The notes: generated by a model not told the origin, from the sequence alone. DNA of 64,000 bases from Diplolepis rosae (GCA_030998225.1 JAPYXD010000259.1:6123001-6187000); one strand, 5' to 3'; counted from the stretch's first letter, positions 41,581 to 54,773 are shown. Program-made: numbers and translations.

Positions 41581-43631
41581 AAAACTAAAAGAATGAAGGC
41601 GATTTTCTGGGTGATTCGCTCTGCCGTAAAGGATTAATAAATAGGCATAACTCAGGAAGCTTTCACTATTGTATCCCCTAAAGGTATCTAAGTAATTTAA
41701 ATAAATATCAAATTAATTTTGATTTCAAGGTATGTATTACAGTGCGAAGTATACTGCCTGAATGATTTCAAATAGGTTCATTATCTAGATCAAAAATAAT
41801 TAAAGTTTAAATGTTCGATTTTTAACGAAGTCGGCTTGTTTAATACGAACCACGTTATAGCCCTTAGAAGAATGTATTCCAATGATTATTCACATGAGAG
41901 AATATTATCAACGAATTTTTAATTGTATAACTCATTATATTTTTCGTAATCAATTGTCCAATTCATTAAATTCCTTTTGTAATTTTTTTTCATTTTACAA
42001 TTTTTAAATTTTTGTTGAACAATCTTCTAATCTTTTTAAACACAATTTAAATCCGATTGGTCGTTTTTTTTTGCAGAAGTAAACTTTTTAATCATTATTA
42101 ACTTATGTAAGGCAATAGCTTCTCCTATCCAATTGCGGAATATGATATTATAGTACCTTTAGATAATATTACGAAATTCCCAGTGTTATGCTCACAAAAT
42201 TGTTTTCTTTAGTTTTTTGACTGAAAAGTTAAAGGTTCTTGAGATACGCCCAAACATTAAAAGATAAAAACTCGATTGCAAAGTCTATTTTAATCAACGT
42301 TTACTTCAAAATGAGTGATTTAAATTTCTATTACATATCGTTAAGACATTTTAAATTATCGACTGTTTACATAGCTGCCCAGTATAGAGCAGTTTCCCAT
42401 ATATTATATTGTGAGAAGATAATAACTTCCTCGACTTGGAAGCAAATACTGAAAAAGATTCTTGTTAAAAATAATCGTAATAAAAAATAGGAGAAGAAAA
42501 AGGTGGAAAGCACCAGCGAACGTCAATAAATCTCTAAGGAAGAACTTTTGCAAGAAGCGATTGGTGGTTGCCCTTAGTATTGTACTACACAACCTGCTAT
42601 CACGAGAACCAACTGCCGCTATCCTCAGAATCTCATAAGTGTCCTGAAGGATTCTTTCAGCGAGGCACATATATGTACATTCTCTGAACAAGCTGGTAAT
42701 TCAACATGTAAAAGGCAATACCCATAATTGTTGTTCTAACGACCTTGGTTGGGCGAAATTTGCACGCTAGAGTTAGTGTATTTAGGATCGTTGTGAGGGC
42801 ATTAACCAATAGGTTAATTTCCTTAGGTTCTTCGGCTTAGAGCAGCTTCTTTTCTTGCTACATCTTCTTTTGCAATTTCTACTTCCTTGTCATTATTATC
42901 ATCTTCATAGTCTTCGTAGTTCGATCTTACGTTTCAACATGGCTACGGTAGAAGATTAGTTCGGACTAGCACGAGTCCTTGACCGACCCTGAACCCTGAA
43001 GCGCGGCAATTCCCTCGGTCGCGATTGGTCGACGTACGCGAGAGAGTCAATTGCTTCAAAGAAGTAAAATATAGTGATTACACCAAGGAGGGACGATAAC
43101 CCTAGAAAAGAGACAGAGAAAGAGAGAGAGAGAGAATGGTGAAAGAGATACTCAGTTCAAGATTACAAATGCAAGGTGTCCGGAAATTTCCGTAAGAAAC
43201 AAGAAGGAATGTTATATAACAGCAGTTAAGGTTACGTTGTGAAATAGTAACAGAGTAAGGTCATTTTGTTCTCGTATAATGTTGACTTTGATGATAATGA
43301 TGATGATATGATATGATAGGAACTGACTAAATACCCTTTTGAAACTTACTCGAGTCGAAATCTGAAAATAATTTTTCAACTTTTGCTGCTGAAAGTCAGG
43401 TTCAAAGCAGCAGTAAACTCAATGTAATTTTTCCCCCTGGAAAACTTCTCAAACGTGGACAAATTGCCCTTTTCAGCACAGTTAGGCTTAAACAAGGGGC
43501 TAGTTTAAAACCTACTTTACTGCTGAATTGTGATCTTTTGAATTATTTGGCTGATTTTAATAAATAAATAAATAGTCTTTTATTGTTTTCCAAATTCATT
43601 TGAGTTTTGGAAAATTATAATATTTTTAGGT
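41581..43631. other. Intergenic, no gene recognised
   Basis: AT-rich to 42500, then GC-richer at 42700-43150 with a GA microsatellite at 43111-43136 and a GATGAT/TATGA tract near 43293. A short acidic minus frame near 42840-42940 lacks a usable start. Confidence 0.4.
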
Positions 43632-44642
43632 TATTGGGTTGTCCCAGAAGTAATTGTCGATTTTTTTATACAATTTAAACACATTTTTTTAAATACAAGG
43701 AATGAACTTCAATCAATAATATATTCTCCATTTTGTTCAATAACCTTTTGACATCTTTTTGGTAAGTTCATGATTCCACGCTTATAGAACTTCTGGTCTT
43801 TATCCGCAAAAAACTGAACCAAGTGCAATTTCACAGATTTATCATCATTGAAAGTTTTACCATTCAAGGAGTTTTGCAAAGATCGAAATAAATAGTAATC
43901 TGATGGTGCAAGGTCAGGGCTATATGGTGGATGTAACATCACTTCCCAACCAAGCCTTAATAATTTTTGGCGAGTGACTAAAGATGTGTGTGGTGTAGCG
44001 CTGTCATGGGGAAAAATTACACCTTTACGATAGACCAATTCTGGCCGTTTTTCTTTGACCGCTGCGTTAAATTTGTTCAGCTGACGAGAGTAGACATCCG
44101 AATTAATCGTTTGGTCCCTTGGAAGCAGCTCAAAAAATACCACACCTTTCCAATCCCACCAAACAGACAGCATAATCTTTTTTTGATGCAATTCAGCTTT
44201 CGATGTTGTTTGTGGTGGTTCATCACGTTTGGACCATGATAGTTTTCGAACGATGTTATTTTAAACAATCCATTTTTCATCACCAGTGATAATTCGTTTA
44301 AAAAAAGGATCGAATTCATTGCGTTTAAGATGCAAATCAAGCATTGATGTGTTTTGTTAGATGAATTTCTTCTAATTCATGTGGAATCCATATATAAAGC
44401 TTTTTTAACGAGTCCAAGACGTGTTGTATATGACGGTAGATTGTTGATTTTGGTATTTTTAACATTTCTCCAATCTCTCGCACAGTTCCATGACGATCCG
44501 ATTCGATTAGGGCTTTGATTTGTTCATCACTAACTTCATTTGGCCGACCTGTACGTTGCTCATCTTTGAGTAAAAAATCCCCAGGACGAAATTTATCAAA
44601 CCAATTTCGACACTATCTGTCTTTTAAGGCTTCATCACTATA

Positions 44643-45575
44643 CGAGGTCTGTCCGGAAAGTATCGGGCCTACCTTTATATCTCCACGCTGGCGTTATTCT
44701 TTATCATCGGGCGGGTGGCATCCTTCAAAGTAACCCCCACTTGATTGAATAACACGGTTCCAGCGATGTTTCCACTTCTCGAAACAGTCCTGGAACTCAC
44801 TTTTAGGAATGGCCTTGAGTACGCTCGTTGCAATATTTTCAACCGTCGTTTTGTTATCGAATCGCTGTCCTTTGAGTGGTTTTTTGAGTTTTCGAAACAG
44901 CCAAAAGTCACAGGGGGCTATTTCGGGACTGTACGGAGATTGTCGAAGCAATGCGATACTGTGTTTACTCAGAAACTGCTGCACAAGATTCGATGAATGC
45001 GCTGGCGCGTTATCGTGGTGAAGAAGCCAGTCACCGCACACACGCAAGTCATTCCTAAAATCTTGTTCAAAATTTCCCAAACAGTAGTTTTCGGTATTCC
45101 GAGATCATTTTCTAGTTCACGAACAGTTAATCGACGATCACCTTCAATCGCAAATCGCACCCGCTCAATATTATCCAATGTTTTTGCCGTCGAAGGTTGT
45201 CCAGAACGAGAATCATTATCAACAGAAGTGCGGCCTCCTATGAAACGATTATACCACTCGTTTATTCGTGTTTGGCTCATACACTCATTCCCAAAAGTCT
45301 TCTGCATCATCTGAATAGTTTCCAAACTCGTTTTTCCGAGTTGAAAACATAATTTGATGCAAATTCGTTGATCTTGTTTTTCAGTCTTTTTTAACAATCA
45401 CAAAATCCGCCGAACTCAAAATTAGCTTTGTAAACAGACACGCTGCGCATGAACTATACGTCCGGCCGATAGGTTCGTGAGGCTTTACTGTTGACGTTCA
45501 AGCTCCACAGAGGTCGCTCGAACACTATGGCGCAGAGATATAAAGGTAGGCCCGATACTTTCCGGACAGGCCTCG
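44643..45575 (-). mobile_element. Internally deleted mariner, CGAGG family, copy 2 (933 bp)
   Basis: Ends CGAGGTCTGTCCGGAAAG and CGAGGCCTGTCCGGAAAG (inverted), about 45 bp, with TA at 44641-44642 and 45576-45577. It sits inside mariner 43634-45857 and has the same deletion junction as 5328-6160. Confidence 0.9.
44694..45397 (-). pseudogene. Mariner transposase remnant (CGAGG family), copy 2
   Basis: First frame 45397-44969 holds the whole N-terminal DNA-binding part (QDQRICIKLCFQLGK, RINEWYNRF, LGIPKTTVWEILNK). At VCA the deletion shifts frame. The second frame continues WLLHHDNAPAHSSN (second catalytic Asp), YSPEIAPCDFWLF (third Asp) and a full C terminus to DDKE. The first catalytic Asp and about 100 residues are missing. 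Confidence 0.85.
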
Positions 45576-45863
45576 TACACATCACGTAACTTTTTAGCAG
45601 CCTGTGCTGCGTTCTTTCCTTTACGGAAATAAAAAAGCAAAATATGCCAAAAATACTCGTTTTTACACTCCATCTTAAAGTTGATGCCAAACTAACAACT
45701 GTAAACGAAATCACACGCAATTTTTTTGCAAAGCAAGCTAAGAGTGATATCTAACAAATGCCAGAAGGAAAAAATCATGACATTGATAGAAGTCATTCAA
45801 AAAGGTGGTCAAAGACATCTATTTCTGAAATCGGCAATTACTTCTGGGACAACCCAATAGTTA

Positions 45864-46054
45864 CACTGAGAGAAGGTTGGTGCAGTAAGCGTACTCGTGT
45901 GTACAGTTACAATATATATATATATATATATATCGAATATATATCTAACGCGGTTTCGGGAGCGCTGCGGTGCCAAAAGTAGAAGGCTGCAGTCTACAAG
46001 CAAAGAGATCCCAATATTTGTCGGTATCGTAACTATCCCAACCTTCTCTCAGTG
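45864..46054. mobile_element. MITE with CACTGAGAGAAGGTTGG ends (191 bp)
   Basis: Perfect 17-bp inverted ends, TA at 45862-45863 and 46055-46056. It lies four bases beyond the outer mariner. Contains a (TA)n microsatellite at about 45913-45935. Confidence 0.85.
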
Positions 46055-46056
46055 TA

Positions 46057-47154
46057 GTTTATTAAAAATTTTACATTGCGTTTGCAGACGATGACCTTGT
46101 AATTGTGCATACGAAAACTATGCGATAATCCGTCAAATTAAATGTGTCAGTGTTTTTGTTGCAGTTGGAAATGATTCCCGAATAACTTTTAGTAATATTA
46201 ATTTTTTATGTAAATGTTATCATTCAATTGTTGTTAAAGAAATTCCCGTAATGGCTCTTATAACAACCTGCATTTATATGAATTTTGATAATGAAGCCTA
46301 TGTAACGATTCCTATGAATAAAAAGGAAAGAAAACGATGCTTATCATAATCGTTGCATTTATCAATTTTGATAATAAAATGACTGTAAGTACTAGCCACA
46401 TTTACGAATTTAATTGCATTCTCTAATCAAATAAAACACGAAAAATCAAACTACATACATATATAAATACATACATAAAGTTGACTGCTCTAGATCCTCT
46501 GATACTGTAGGCAGTGGCAAAAATTTCTAATTCAACCATCTAATTAGAAATTATTATCATTATTATATGATTATAACTATCGATAATTAATATAAATTTT
46601 AAAAATTAAATATATAAATTATGCGATCGCTCGAACTATAATATATATTATGTATATTAAATCATAATATAAATCAATGATATGTATTCATACAATCATA
46701 ATCAATTGAAATATTGTTTAAATTATAATACACATTATGTAATCACATAAAATTACTTTACATGCACAATTATATAATTTCTATAAATTGAGTATATATA
46801 TTTTATATATACTATTATATCAATAAATTATATATAACAATTCAATTAGGAATAAAAACTATGAATAATAGCAATGTAGGAGATAAAGGTTAAAATCAGG
46901 TCTGAAAGGTTCTCAATTTTCGAAACATATAAGATCTAAATCAGGTTTTAGCTTTGAGAAGCAGCAAATAAGAATTAATTCAGTTCATAAATATTTCGAG
47001 AAGTATCAAAGCAGGTGTAAATGAGAAGAAGCAGGGGGTACCTAGTACCTAAAAACGTAAAACTTGCTCCGAAATTTCAACTCGGTCATGCATTGAAAAG
47101 TTTTCTCAATCACTTGAAGTACGCTCAAGTTGAGTTTCATAAAATAGTCTTTTC
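46057..47154. other. AT-rich intergenic, nothing recognised
   Basis: Includes a strongly A/T section at 46560-46860. No supported gene or repeat ends. Confidence 0.45.
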
Positions 47155-47890
47155 CTACAAGCGATTCATAAAGTGAATTTTAGTGCTCCCTGCGGGGCAA
47201 ACAATTGTATATTATGTAACTAGGGAAAATAAATGTTTTTCCACACGATTTTTTTTCTACTGCGGAATCAAAAAATGAATTTGCTTGCCCCGCAGGGGTC
47301 AATAAAGTTCACTTTATAACCCAGTAGGCAAAAAATCTATTTTTCAACCCCCCAGTAGGAAAAAAATCGCGTGCAACATAGGAAAAAATTTCTTTTTCTA
47401 CTAGCGGGCCATAAAGTGAACTTTATTGCCCCGTACGGAGCAAACAAATCCATTTTCTGACCCCATAGTAGAAAAAAATCGTGTGCAACACGGGAATAGT
47501 ACATTGTGCAACTAGGAAAAAAAAAATTTATTTTGCAAAGCGAGGGTTACAACCACACGAGTAAAATAAATGTTTTTCCCGTGTTGCACACGATTTTTTT
47601 CTACTAGCGGGCCAGAAAGTGGATTTGTTTGCCCCGCACGGGGCAATAAACAAATAGACAATACATTTTTAGAGAAAGGTTTGAAAGTAATAGACAAGGA
47701 TTGACACGGATATATTTCATATTCGTGATAACTGACAGAGAAAATCTCAGTAGTTTAGATATAAGCGGGCCAGAAAGTGGATTTTTTTGCCCCGAATGGG
47801 GCAATAAAGTCCACTTTATGGCCCGCTAGTAGAAAAAAACATTTATTTCCCTAGTTGCACAATATACTATTCCGTAGTTGCACAATATTT
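47155..47890. repeat. GGGGCAA repeat field, cluster 2
   Basis: Same family as 2059-5327, in both orientations: GCGGGCCATAAAGTGAACTT, TTGCCCC, GGGGCAAACAAATCC, GTGTGCAACACGG, GTTGCACAATATACTATT. A 120-bp foreign copy interrupts it at 47647-47766. Confidence 0.65.
47647..47766 (+). repeat. 120-bp exact copy of 48520-48639
   Basis: 120 bases identical, with no mismatch, to 48520-48639. The copy here separates two GGGGCAA units (before: cacggggcaa; after: gggccagaaag). No inverted ends or target duplication. Confidence 0.9.
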
Positions 47891-48519
47891 AGGCCCTGTC
47901 GGAAGTGAAATTATTCGAACAGATAGATATTTTTTGTCCTTTAATAAACACTTTGCATTCTTTCAGATCAATAGCTATTCCTTATTACATTTGGAAATCC
48001 TTATCTGCTTAAATACTTTCTCACGCGCGAAGTAAAATGTAGTTCGCATCTATCCAAGTCGATCGGAATTTATTGAATTAATTTTCATACTTATATATCC
48101 CTAAAATGTTATTCCATTCATCCATAAAGTATAGCTTACATCATCCGTTTGAATCAAACTTTATTATCTTCACTTTGTTCGTTTTTATCCGTCTGAATTA
48201 AAAGTTTAGTTTTCATTTTCAATACACATCAAATTTTCGTTAAGAGATATGTGATAAAAAGAATAGCAATAGCATTTCCTATCCGTTTGAATCTATAACT
48301 ATCAATTTGTCTCTATTATGCGGTATTATCAATGTGATGCTCTGATAAAAATTGTTTATATATATAAACCTAGTTGGTAGATAGATAAGTATCGAGAAAC
48401 GAATTGAAAACTATTGACTAAAACAGATATGCAATAAGTTTCATTCCGTAATAGGTAAAAAAAAATTGAATTAGCTAGCGTATAAGTGATGATAAGAAAA
48501 CAAATTAAAATTGACTTAT

Positions 48520-48639
48520 TAAACAAATAGACAATACATTTTTAGAGAAAGGTTTGAAAGTAATAGACAAGGATTGACACGGATATATTTCATATTCGTG
48601 ATAACTGACAGAGAAAATCTCAGTAGTTTAGATATAAGC
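48520..48639 (+). repeat. Donor-like partner of the 120-bp copy
   Basis: Identical to 47647-47766. It lies in sequence whose wording (aaacggatatattt, ATCCGTTTGAATC) continues on both sides, so this is the likelier source. Confidence 0.8.
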
Positions 48640-51488
48640 AAAGACTAAATCCCGCATATAAATTAACGAATTAAAACGAATAGAAATACACGAAAACGGA
48701 TGCAAAGTGATCCAAACGGATATATTTAACAGAAGATAATAATTTACGAGGATATAAACAGATAGTTTTTTCATATAAACAGGTAGGACAATATAAAATA
48801 TATATTCAAACAGATTTCCATGGTTAAATGCCTTATTGAAAATGATAAAGTTTTGGTCATTTTACACATTCAGGAAAAAAAATTTATTTATCCAACCAAA
48901 CCATTTTCTTCAATAAACCAAGACCTTTGGTTAAGTCAAACAAAATTTGGTTAAATTAACTAAATATTTGATTGATTTAACCAAATCGTTTCAAAACAAA
49001 ACATTTTGGTTACATAAAACAAATCCGTTAGTTGAATCAACCAAAATTTGCCCAACCATGCAATAAGGAAATTTCGGTTTGATCCAACCTAATTTTGTTT
49101 AGATTAACCAAATATTTTTCCGAGTACGCATCATGCAAAATTCCACTAATGTCATCTTATCTTATTATACAGTTAAAAGTTAACCAATTCTTTGGTTACT
49201 CTAACCCCATAGATAATTTTCCCTAAAGATATAAAAAATTATTCAGTGCTCTCAATATTCTTAGCAGCGATGTTTCCGAGTTAGTTAAAATCGCAGTTTA
49301 TGACTATAAGTATGTAATTATGAACTTGAAGGTATTTAAACAGGTTTGTTTTCTTTGCATTTCAAGTTTGCCGATCTCATAAGTCGTATAGGTGATTTTG
49401 TTCCAAGGTCGCATCTCGGTAGGACGACGAGATCTATTTATAGGATCGCTTGGTACAACTGCCACTGGTATTGCTGTTGTGTTATGGTATAAGTAAGTGC
49501 CCAGGCACGAGAGATCAGGATGATGCTTAGTGGGAGAAGGAAACGAGGGGCAACTTGAGCCGAGCTGAGCTGAGCATAGCTTGAGAGCGTTTGCCGACTC
49601 TTGCCTCCAAAGATGGTTTCAAGAATGGAAATGTTACAATGTGTATATCTACCAGGGAAGTGAACTTCATGCCCGGAAGTCTTTTACATACACGTAACTT
49701 CTTCCGTCAGAAACACTACAACAGATTATGTTGCAATGCCATACCGGTTGGTTTCAAATATTTGGCTGCCTAAAGGCACTCATGACTGCTAATAGCAGTG
49801 ATTAAATGAATTATTCATGTTCAAACTATTAGATAAATTATTCAAATGAATCATCGTAGCAATACTTTATTGTTGTTTGATAGATTCCTATAAGAATACT
49901 CTCTAACGAAAAAGGTCTAACAAACATTGATTTTGTTTGTTAAATAAAGTTATGATGTTCAAAACTTCTTAAAGCTAATGAAATATTTGCCCTAAAAAAT
50001 TTCGATTCAATCCGAATCATTCCGAACTCGGGTTTATTCGGATTGATGCCTAGGGCGTACGCGGAATGAATATCTTGAATTTTAAATATAATATTGCGTC
50101 TGCTATTGCAACTCTTTCATTTTCTTTTCCTTATCAATCGGGTTCTTCTTCCTCCGAGAACTGCTTCACAGAAAAAGAAAATTATCGCACACATGTTTCT
50201 CTTTTTGAGATTATAGTCGATGTAGAATTGATAAAAGTACGATTAAACCAAGAATTTATATAAGAGAATTTATTAGCAAGGATAAACCTTAAGTAAGGAT
50301 TTGAATTCCTGTTCTTGAGTTCCTAACACTTCCTGCTCCCACGCTACTATAATTTCAAAATTATTGATTACAGTATCTAATATTCCAAATTGCCTGTTGT
50401 AATACCCAATATCATCCCTACCAATTCAAATGATTTATACTCAGCTGAAGAAGCGCCAAGGCTTTGGTACCATTCTGGAATTTATTACTGGATACGGTAC
50501 CATCAATTTATTTACATCAGTCCCAGAGTATAAGCTCTTAAAACATTTGAAGCTTATGGTAGATACTGTAACAGAAAAAATATAAAGCTACCTATATCAT
50601 AGCCATCACCAGTATTTTCCTACTATGAAATTCGAGATAACCACTTTTATTCAAACTAGAATCATGTGGTGAGTTCTGATAATATGCAGGGAATACCAGT
50701 GATTTAGTCACTGGTACGTAATATTAGAGATCATAGTTTACTATCAACTTTTCAGATACTCGTTTATCTAATATATGATCCGTTTTTGTTATACTTAATA
50801 TTTATAATCAATTATGACAGCAGATAAGTAGAAGAGATTACTTTAAAGCTGATAGACAAAAATAATTGATAATTTTAAGCAACTAAATTATGTACGTATA
50901 AAGGAAATTCAAAATTGTCATCATGGGTAAGAATCTTTAATAATAATAAACCTGTATTTATTTCACCTGTAACACTGTATTTTTTGTGGTTTTGTTGGCG
51001 GCACGAAACTTATTAAAATGGCAAGCCGACTGGTTATAAACTTTGATGCTAGGAGTAGCTTTATTTGTTAAGAGGTTGTTTGTTATGGTAAAATGAAATT
51101 TCTGTCATTTAAAAGTAAAGAAAATTACTGGTGGAAAAATAAAGTAGCAATTTTATAAGGGACAGCAATATAGATTTATTTTGAAAAATTACTCTGGTTC
51201 AACATTATTTTTAGTTGAACATGACAATATTTTGCTTTCCCATGAAGAACTTGTGTTAAATTACTTAATTTTTATATTTAAGGAAGAATTGGACAAATAA
51301 TCAGGATGAAAGTTAGTCGAAGTTACTATTTCTTCAGTTTTTTTATTTAGAACATTTTGTTACTGAGTTTTCTTTTGTGAAAATATGAACAATTTTATCT
51401 TCGATCAAATAAGCCATGCAAAGTTTGAATTAAATAAAAATTATAGATTTTTTATGGTCGGAATTATTAGACAAATTTAAGATATTTT
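48640..51488. other. Intergenic, no gene recognised
   Basis: 48872-49127 is a short element-like block (GGAAAAA / TTTTTCC outer words) made of TTTGGTTAA/TTAACCAAA words. 49392-49496 is a weak micro-exon candidate (see findings). The rest is AT-rich with nothing supported. Confidence 0.4.
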
Positions 51489-52165
51489 TTAATGGATTAC
51501 GCCACCCCTGAAAACCGAAAACGAGGTCCAATTTGACAATTTTTTTATCGGAAAAAATTTACATGCAGCAATTTATTATGCATCATTTCCAGATTTAAAA
51601 ACAATTTTTATATTGAAAAATTTCATGCAAAATATCGCTGTAATTGTCATGTGTTCCATGTCTTTCTTCTATGCCGAGTACAAACGGTGGACATTGTAAC
51701 ACATCACTTAATAAGTCTCCGGTCTAACTAAGAAAAACACAGTTTTTTCGAGAAATTCGACTTTATTCATCAACATAGTTTCCTTGAAGCGTAATAAATT
51801 TATTCCAACGCTTCTCTAACTTTTCGATGCCTTTTTTTTAGAATGATTCGTCTTTGCTCTCAAAATAGGCCTCAGTTTCGGCAATCAGTTCTTCATTGCA
51901 GCCAAATTTCTTTTCCTGGAGCATTTTATTGAGATCAGCAAAGAACCAGTAGTCGCTAGGGGCCAGATCTGGAGAGTATGGTGGGTGAGGAAGCAATTCG
52001 AAGCTTAATTTATTCAATTTGACCATCGTTTTCATAGAATTGTGGCACGGTGCATTGTCTTGGTGGAACAGCACTTTCTTCTTTTGCATGTAAGGCCGTT
52101 TTTTCTTGATTTCTGCGATCAATCGACCCAGTAATGTCATGCAATAGTCGCTGTTAATGGTTTTA

Positions 52166-52718
52166 TGTGCCTCCGGCGCGTAAACTCGGTTTTACGCTAC
52201 AGTTGAGAGTAACGTAATGTTGTGTATTACGATGCAGAGGAATTTAATGTAAAAATTGAACTGCGCATGCGCCTATTACGATACAGTGGAGCGTAATCTT
52301 CTTCTTCGTACAGCGTTGGCACCGTACTGACAAAGCCATGTACATTTGAACTGCGCATGCGTATATTACAATACGCTACTACTAACTACTACAAAAGATC
52401 GAGAAAATCAAAATGGCCGGAAGTATTTGCGAAATTTCAAGTGAGATGGGCGATAATCACGACAATTTCGAACTTTTCAGATTGGATTCGAGTGTATGCA
52501 TAAAAACTCGTATATGCGCCGAAGTCACATAAAATAGAATCTGTGCCAATGCACACAATTCGGGTAATTACGAGACTCGCTTAAAATGCTCGCAGGACTG
52601 ATCGCGCTTCGGCTTCGTCTCGGTTTTACCTCGGCTACGCCTTGGCTTCGATCTCCTGCGAGCATTGTCGCTCGTCGCATAATAACCCTCATTATGCGTC
52701 TAGGCACATAATATACTA
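52166..52718 (+). mobile_element. Non-autonomous element with TTA duplication, copy 2 (553 bp)
   Basis: Homologous throughout to 2995-3548. TTA at 52163-52165 and 52719-52721; removal with one TTA restores the mariner codons for EKGKTINS, which fixes the ends. Contains TGCGCATGCG motifs at 52262 and 52352. Confidence 0.8.
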
Positions 52719-53223
52719 TTACCTTTCTCAAGATAGTCGATAAACAAAATACCATGTCTTGGTAACTCAGCTGACGATATTTTTGTTTCAGGTGTATTGC
52801 GGTGGATCCATGTTTCATCCATTGTCACGTAACGACGCATAAAATCCTTTTTACCTCGCTTAAACAGCTCCAAACAGCGCTATGAATCCTCGACGAGTTG
52901 TTGTTTTAGGTCGGTTGTGAGCAAACGCGACACCCACTTTGAAAACAACTTACGCATTCCCAAAGATTCGTGCAAAATTGTAAACACACTACCTTCTGAT
53001 ATCTTTAAGGTGTCAGCTATCTCACGCAAATTTAATTTACGATCGCCGAAAACTATTTTGTGGACTTTGGTTATGCTTTCCGGAACAACTGCTGATGTTG
53101 GGCGACCAGAGCCTTCAGCGTCATCGATGTTTGTACGACCGCGTTTACCAGGTCTAGAAGTATGAAACCGGAATCTTTTTGCAAAAGTTACACGTCTGTT
53201 GCATGAAAATGATCAAAAATATT

Positions 53224-54640
53224 TTATTTAAAGTAATCTCCATTGCTATTTACACATTTTTCCCACCTCTCCGGAAGGTGATGAATGCCACGCCAATAAA
53301 ACTGTTCGTCTTTTAAATCAAACCAGTTATCCAGCCATCCTCGTACATTATCGTACGAAGTGAAGCGTTGTTCAGCGAGATCGTGGGCCAGTGATGCGGA
53401 CAGATGGTAATCCGACGTAGCCAAGTCTGGAGCACGGTGTGCCCACTCTCATGTATTACAAAGGGGTACTTACAGATGGTGGCGAGGCGAATGAATTTAT
53501 ATCAGCGACATCTAGGGGACGTAGCAGGAACTAGATTTCATGAAAACTACCTCTCCCCCCTCACGTCAGATCCAGTAATGAAGGGCGCAAAATTTTTGCC
53601 TTCCCATGTAAAAAAGGAAAAATTCGGATTTTATTATATTTGAGGTTGCTTTACATGGCTTAAATCAGCTTTGAAGAGGACTGGAGTTTTATCTTTATCG
53701 ACACTTGAATGCGGATTTAAATGAAAATAAACAAAAATACTTTTTAATGCAAATTTTCTTACCGCGTTTTGCAATATAATACGTAATGAATTTTTATAAA
53801 ATTCTTTATGAGTTATGAGTTTTATTTGAGATTCAAAACAAAAGTTATTGGTGACTTACCCGATTTGCAGCTACAACTATTTTCATTTGGAGGACAAACA
53901 ATAAAGCACTGCTGATTGTTGGCACATTAGTCTAGCTATCAGCACTTTAAAGATCGAAATTCATTAAAATCACTTGAACTCGCAATCAATTTTAATCAAT
54001 TACAACATGCAGACAAGTGACAACATGTCTACCGCGCATGACGTTCATTTCGATGACACACTAGCGACAACTAGGGGACGTAGCAATCACTATTTTTCTT
54101 TCGCCACTTCGCCTATGGGAGTGGGCATACTGCGGTCTGGAGAATAAACAGCATGCGCTAGTATTTCCCAGCTGAACGTCTCGATCGTTTCCTTGACCCG
54201 TTTCGCTGTGTGTGATGGGTCATTATCGTGAAGAAAAATGACTTTGTGTTGCCTTCTTCGATAATCCAGTCGTTTTTCTTATAATGCTCGATTTAAATCG
54301 ATCATTTACTGTTGGTAGCGATTCGTGTTGACAGTTTCACCAGGTTTTAGCAGCTCATAATAGATAACACCCTTCTGATCCCAGTCTTCGAACTTTTTCG
54401 GTAGTTTTCCACGATCTTCGTTTCTCATATCAAAATGACCACTTTTGAATTTTGTAAACCACTCGAAACACTGTGTTTTGCCAAGAGCAGGTTCACCGTA
54501 AGCTGCTTCGACAATCATTCGATGCGATTCTGTAGCAGTTTTCTTCAAGTGATAACAAAAAACCAATGCTGTCCGCAAATCGTAGTTCGTAGGCATAAAA
54601 CTTGACATGTTGATGCTTGTAGTAAATACACTGGTATGTC
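53224..54640 (-). pseudogene. Mariner transposase remnant, copy A
   Basis: N part near 54610-54306 (TNYDLRTALVFCYHLKK, GKTQCFEWFTKFKSG, KKFED|WDQKGVIYYELL, PGETVNTNRYQQ), then stops. C part at 53424-53224 (TSDYHLSASLAHDLAEQRF, LPERWEKCVNSNGDYF). The KKFED|WDQ junction marks an in-frame deletion of the first catalytic region, identical to copy B. A 702-bp insert breaks the YSPDLA block. Confidence 0.8.
53433..54134. mobile_element. 702-bp element with 8-bp duplication
   Basis: GTCTGGAG at 53425-53432 and 54135-54142. Inverted ends CACGGTGTGCCCACTCTCAT and CGCAGTATGCCCACTCCCAT. 8-bp duplications occur in hAT and P elements; the ends do not settle which. Excision with one GTCTGGAG restores the mariner codons AVYSPDLA. 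Confidence 0.8.
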
Positions 54641-54773
54641 GAACTTGGGTTGTTGTCTGCTGAAAATCTTTCTCAGCTGTTAGAGGGAGAAGATGGCGCT
54701 GCAGAAGCGGTCGTACGGACCCCAGACTGATGGCAAGCACCATCTATAGGGAAATTCCGGTTTCATACTTCTA

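Larger units (their letters stand above)
43709..45673 (-). pseudogene. Mariner transposase (TTGGGTTGTCCC family), interrupted
   Basis: N terminus MECKNEYFWHILLFYFRKG starts at 45673 and is cut after KKLRDVY by the inner mariner. The reading resumes beyond 44643 and carries ITGDEKW (first catalytic Asp), a TAA in place of a Tyr codon just after it, WWDWKGVVFFELLP, FPHDSATPHTS (second Asp) and YSPDLAPSDYYLF (third Asp), ending EQNGEYIID. Near complete apart from the insertion and at least one stop. Confidence 0.85.
43634..45857 (-). mobile_element. Full-length mariner, TTGGGTTGTCCC family, split by a second mariner
   Basis: Ends TTGGGTTGTCCCAGAAGTAA at both sides, TA at 43632-43633 and 45858-45859. 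Subtracting the inner element and one TA leaves 1289 bp, the textbook mariner length. Confidence 0.9.

Noticed and set aside
42840..42945. Acidic minus-strand peptide (SNYEDYEDDNNDKEVE...)
   Set aside because: Stop lies directly upstream, no ATG in frame, and no credible splice acceptor; could be chance in a GAA-rich stretch.
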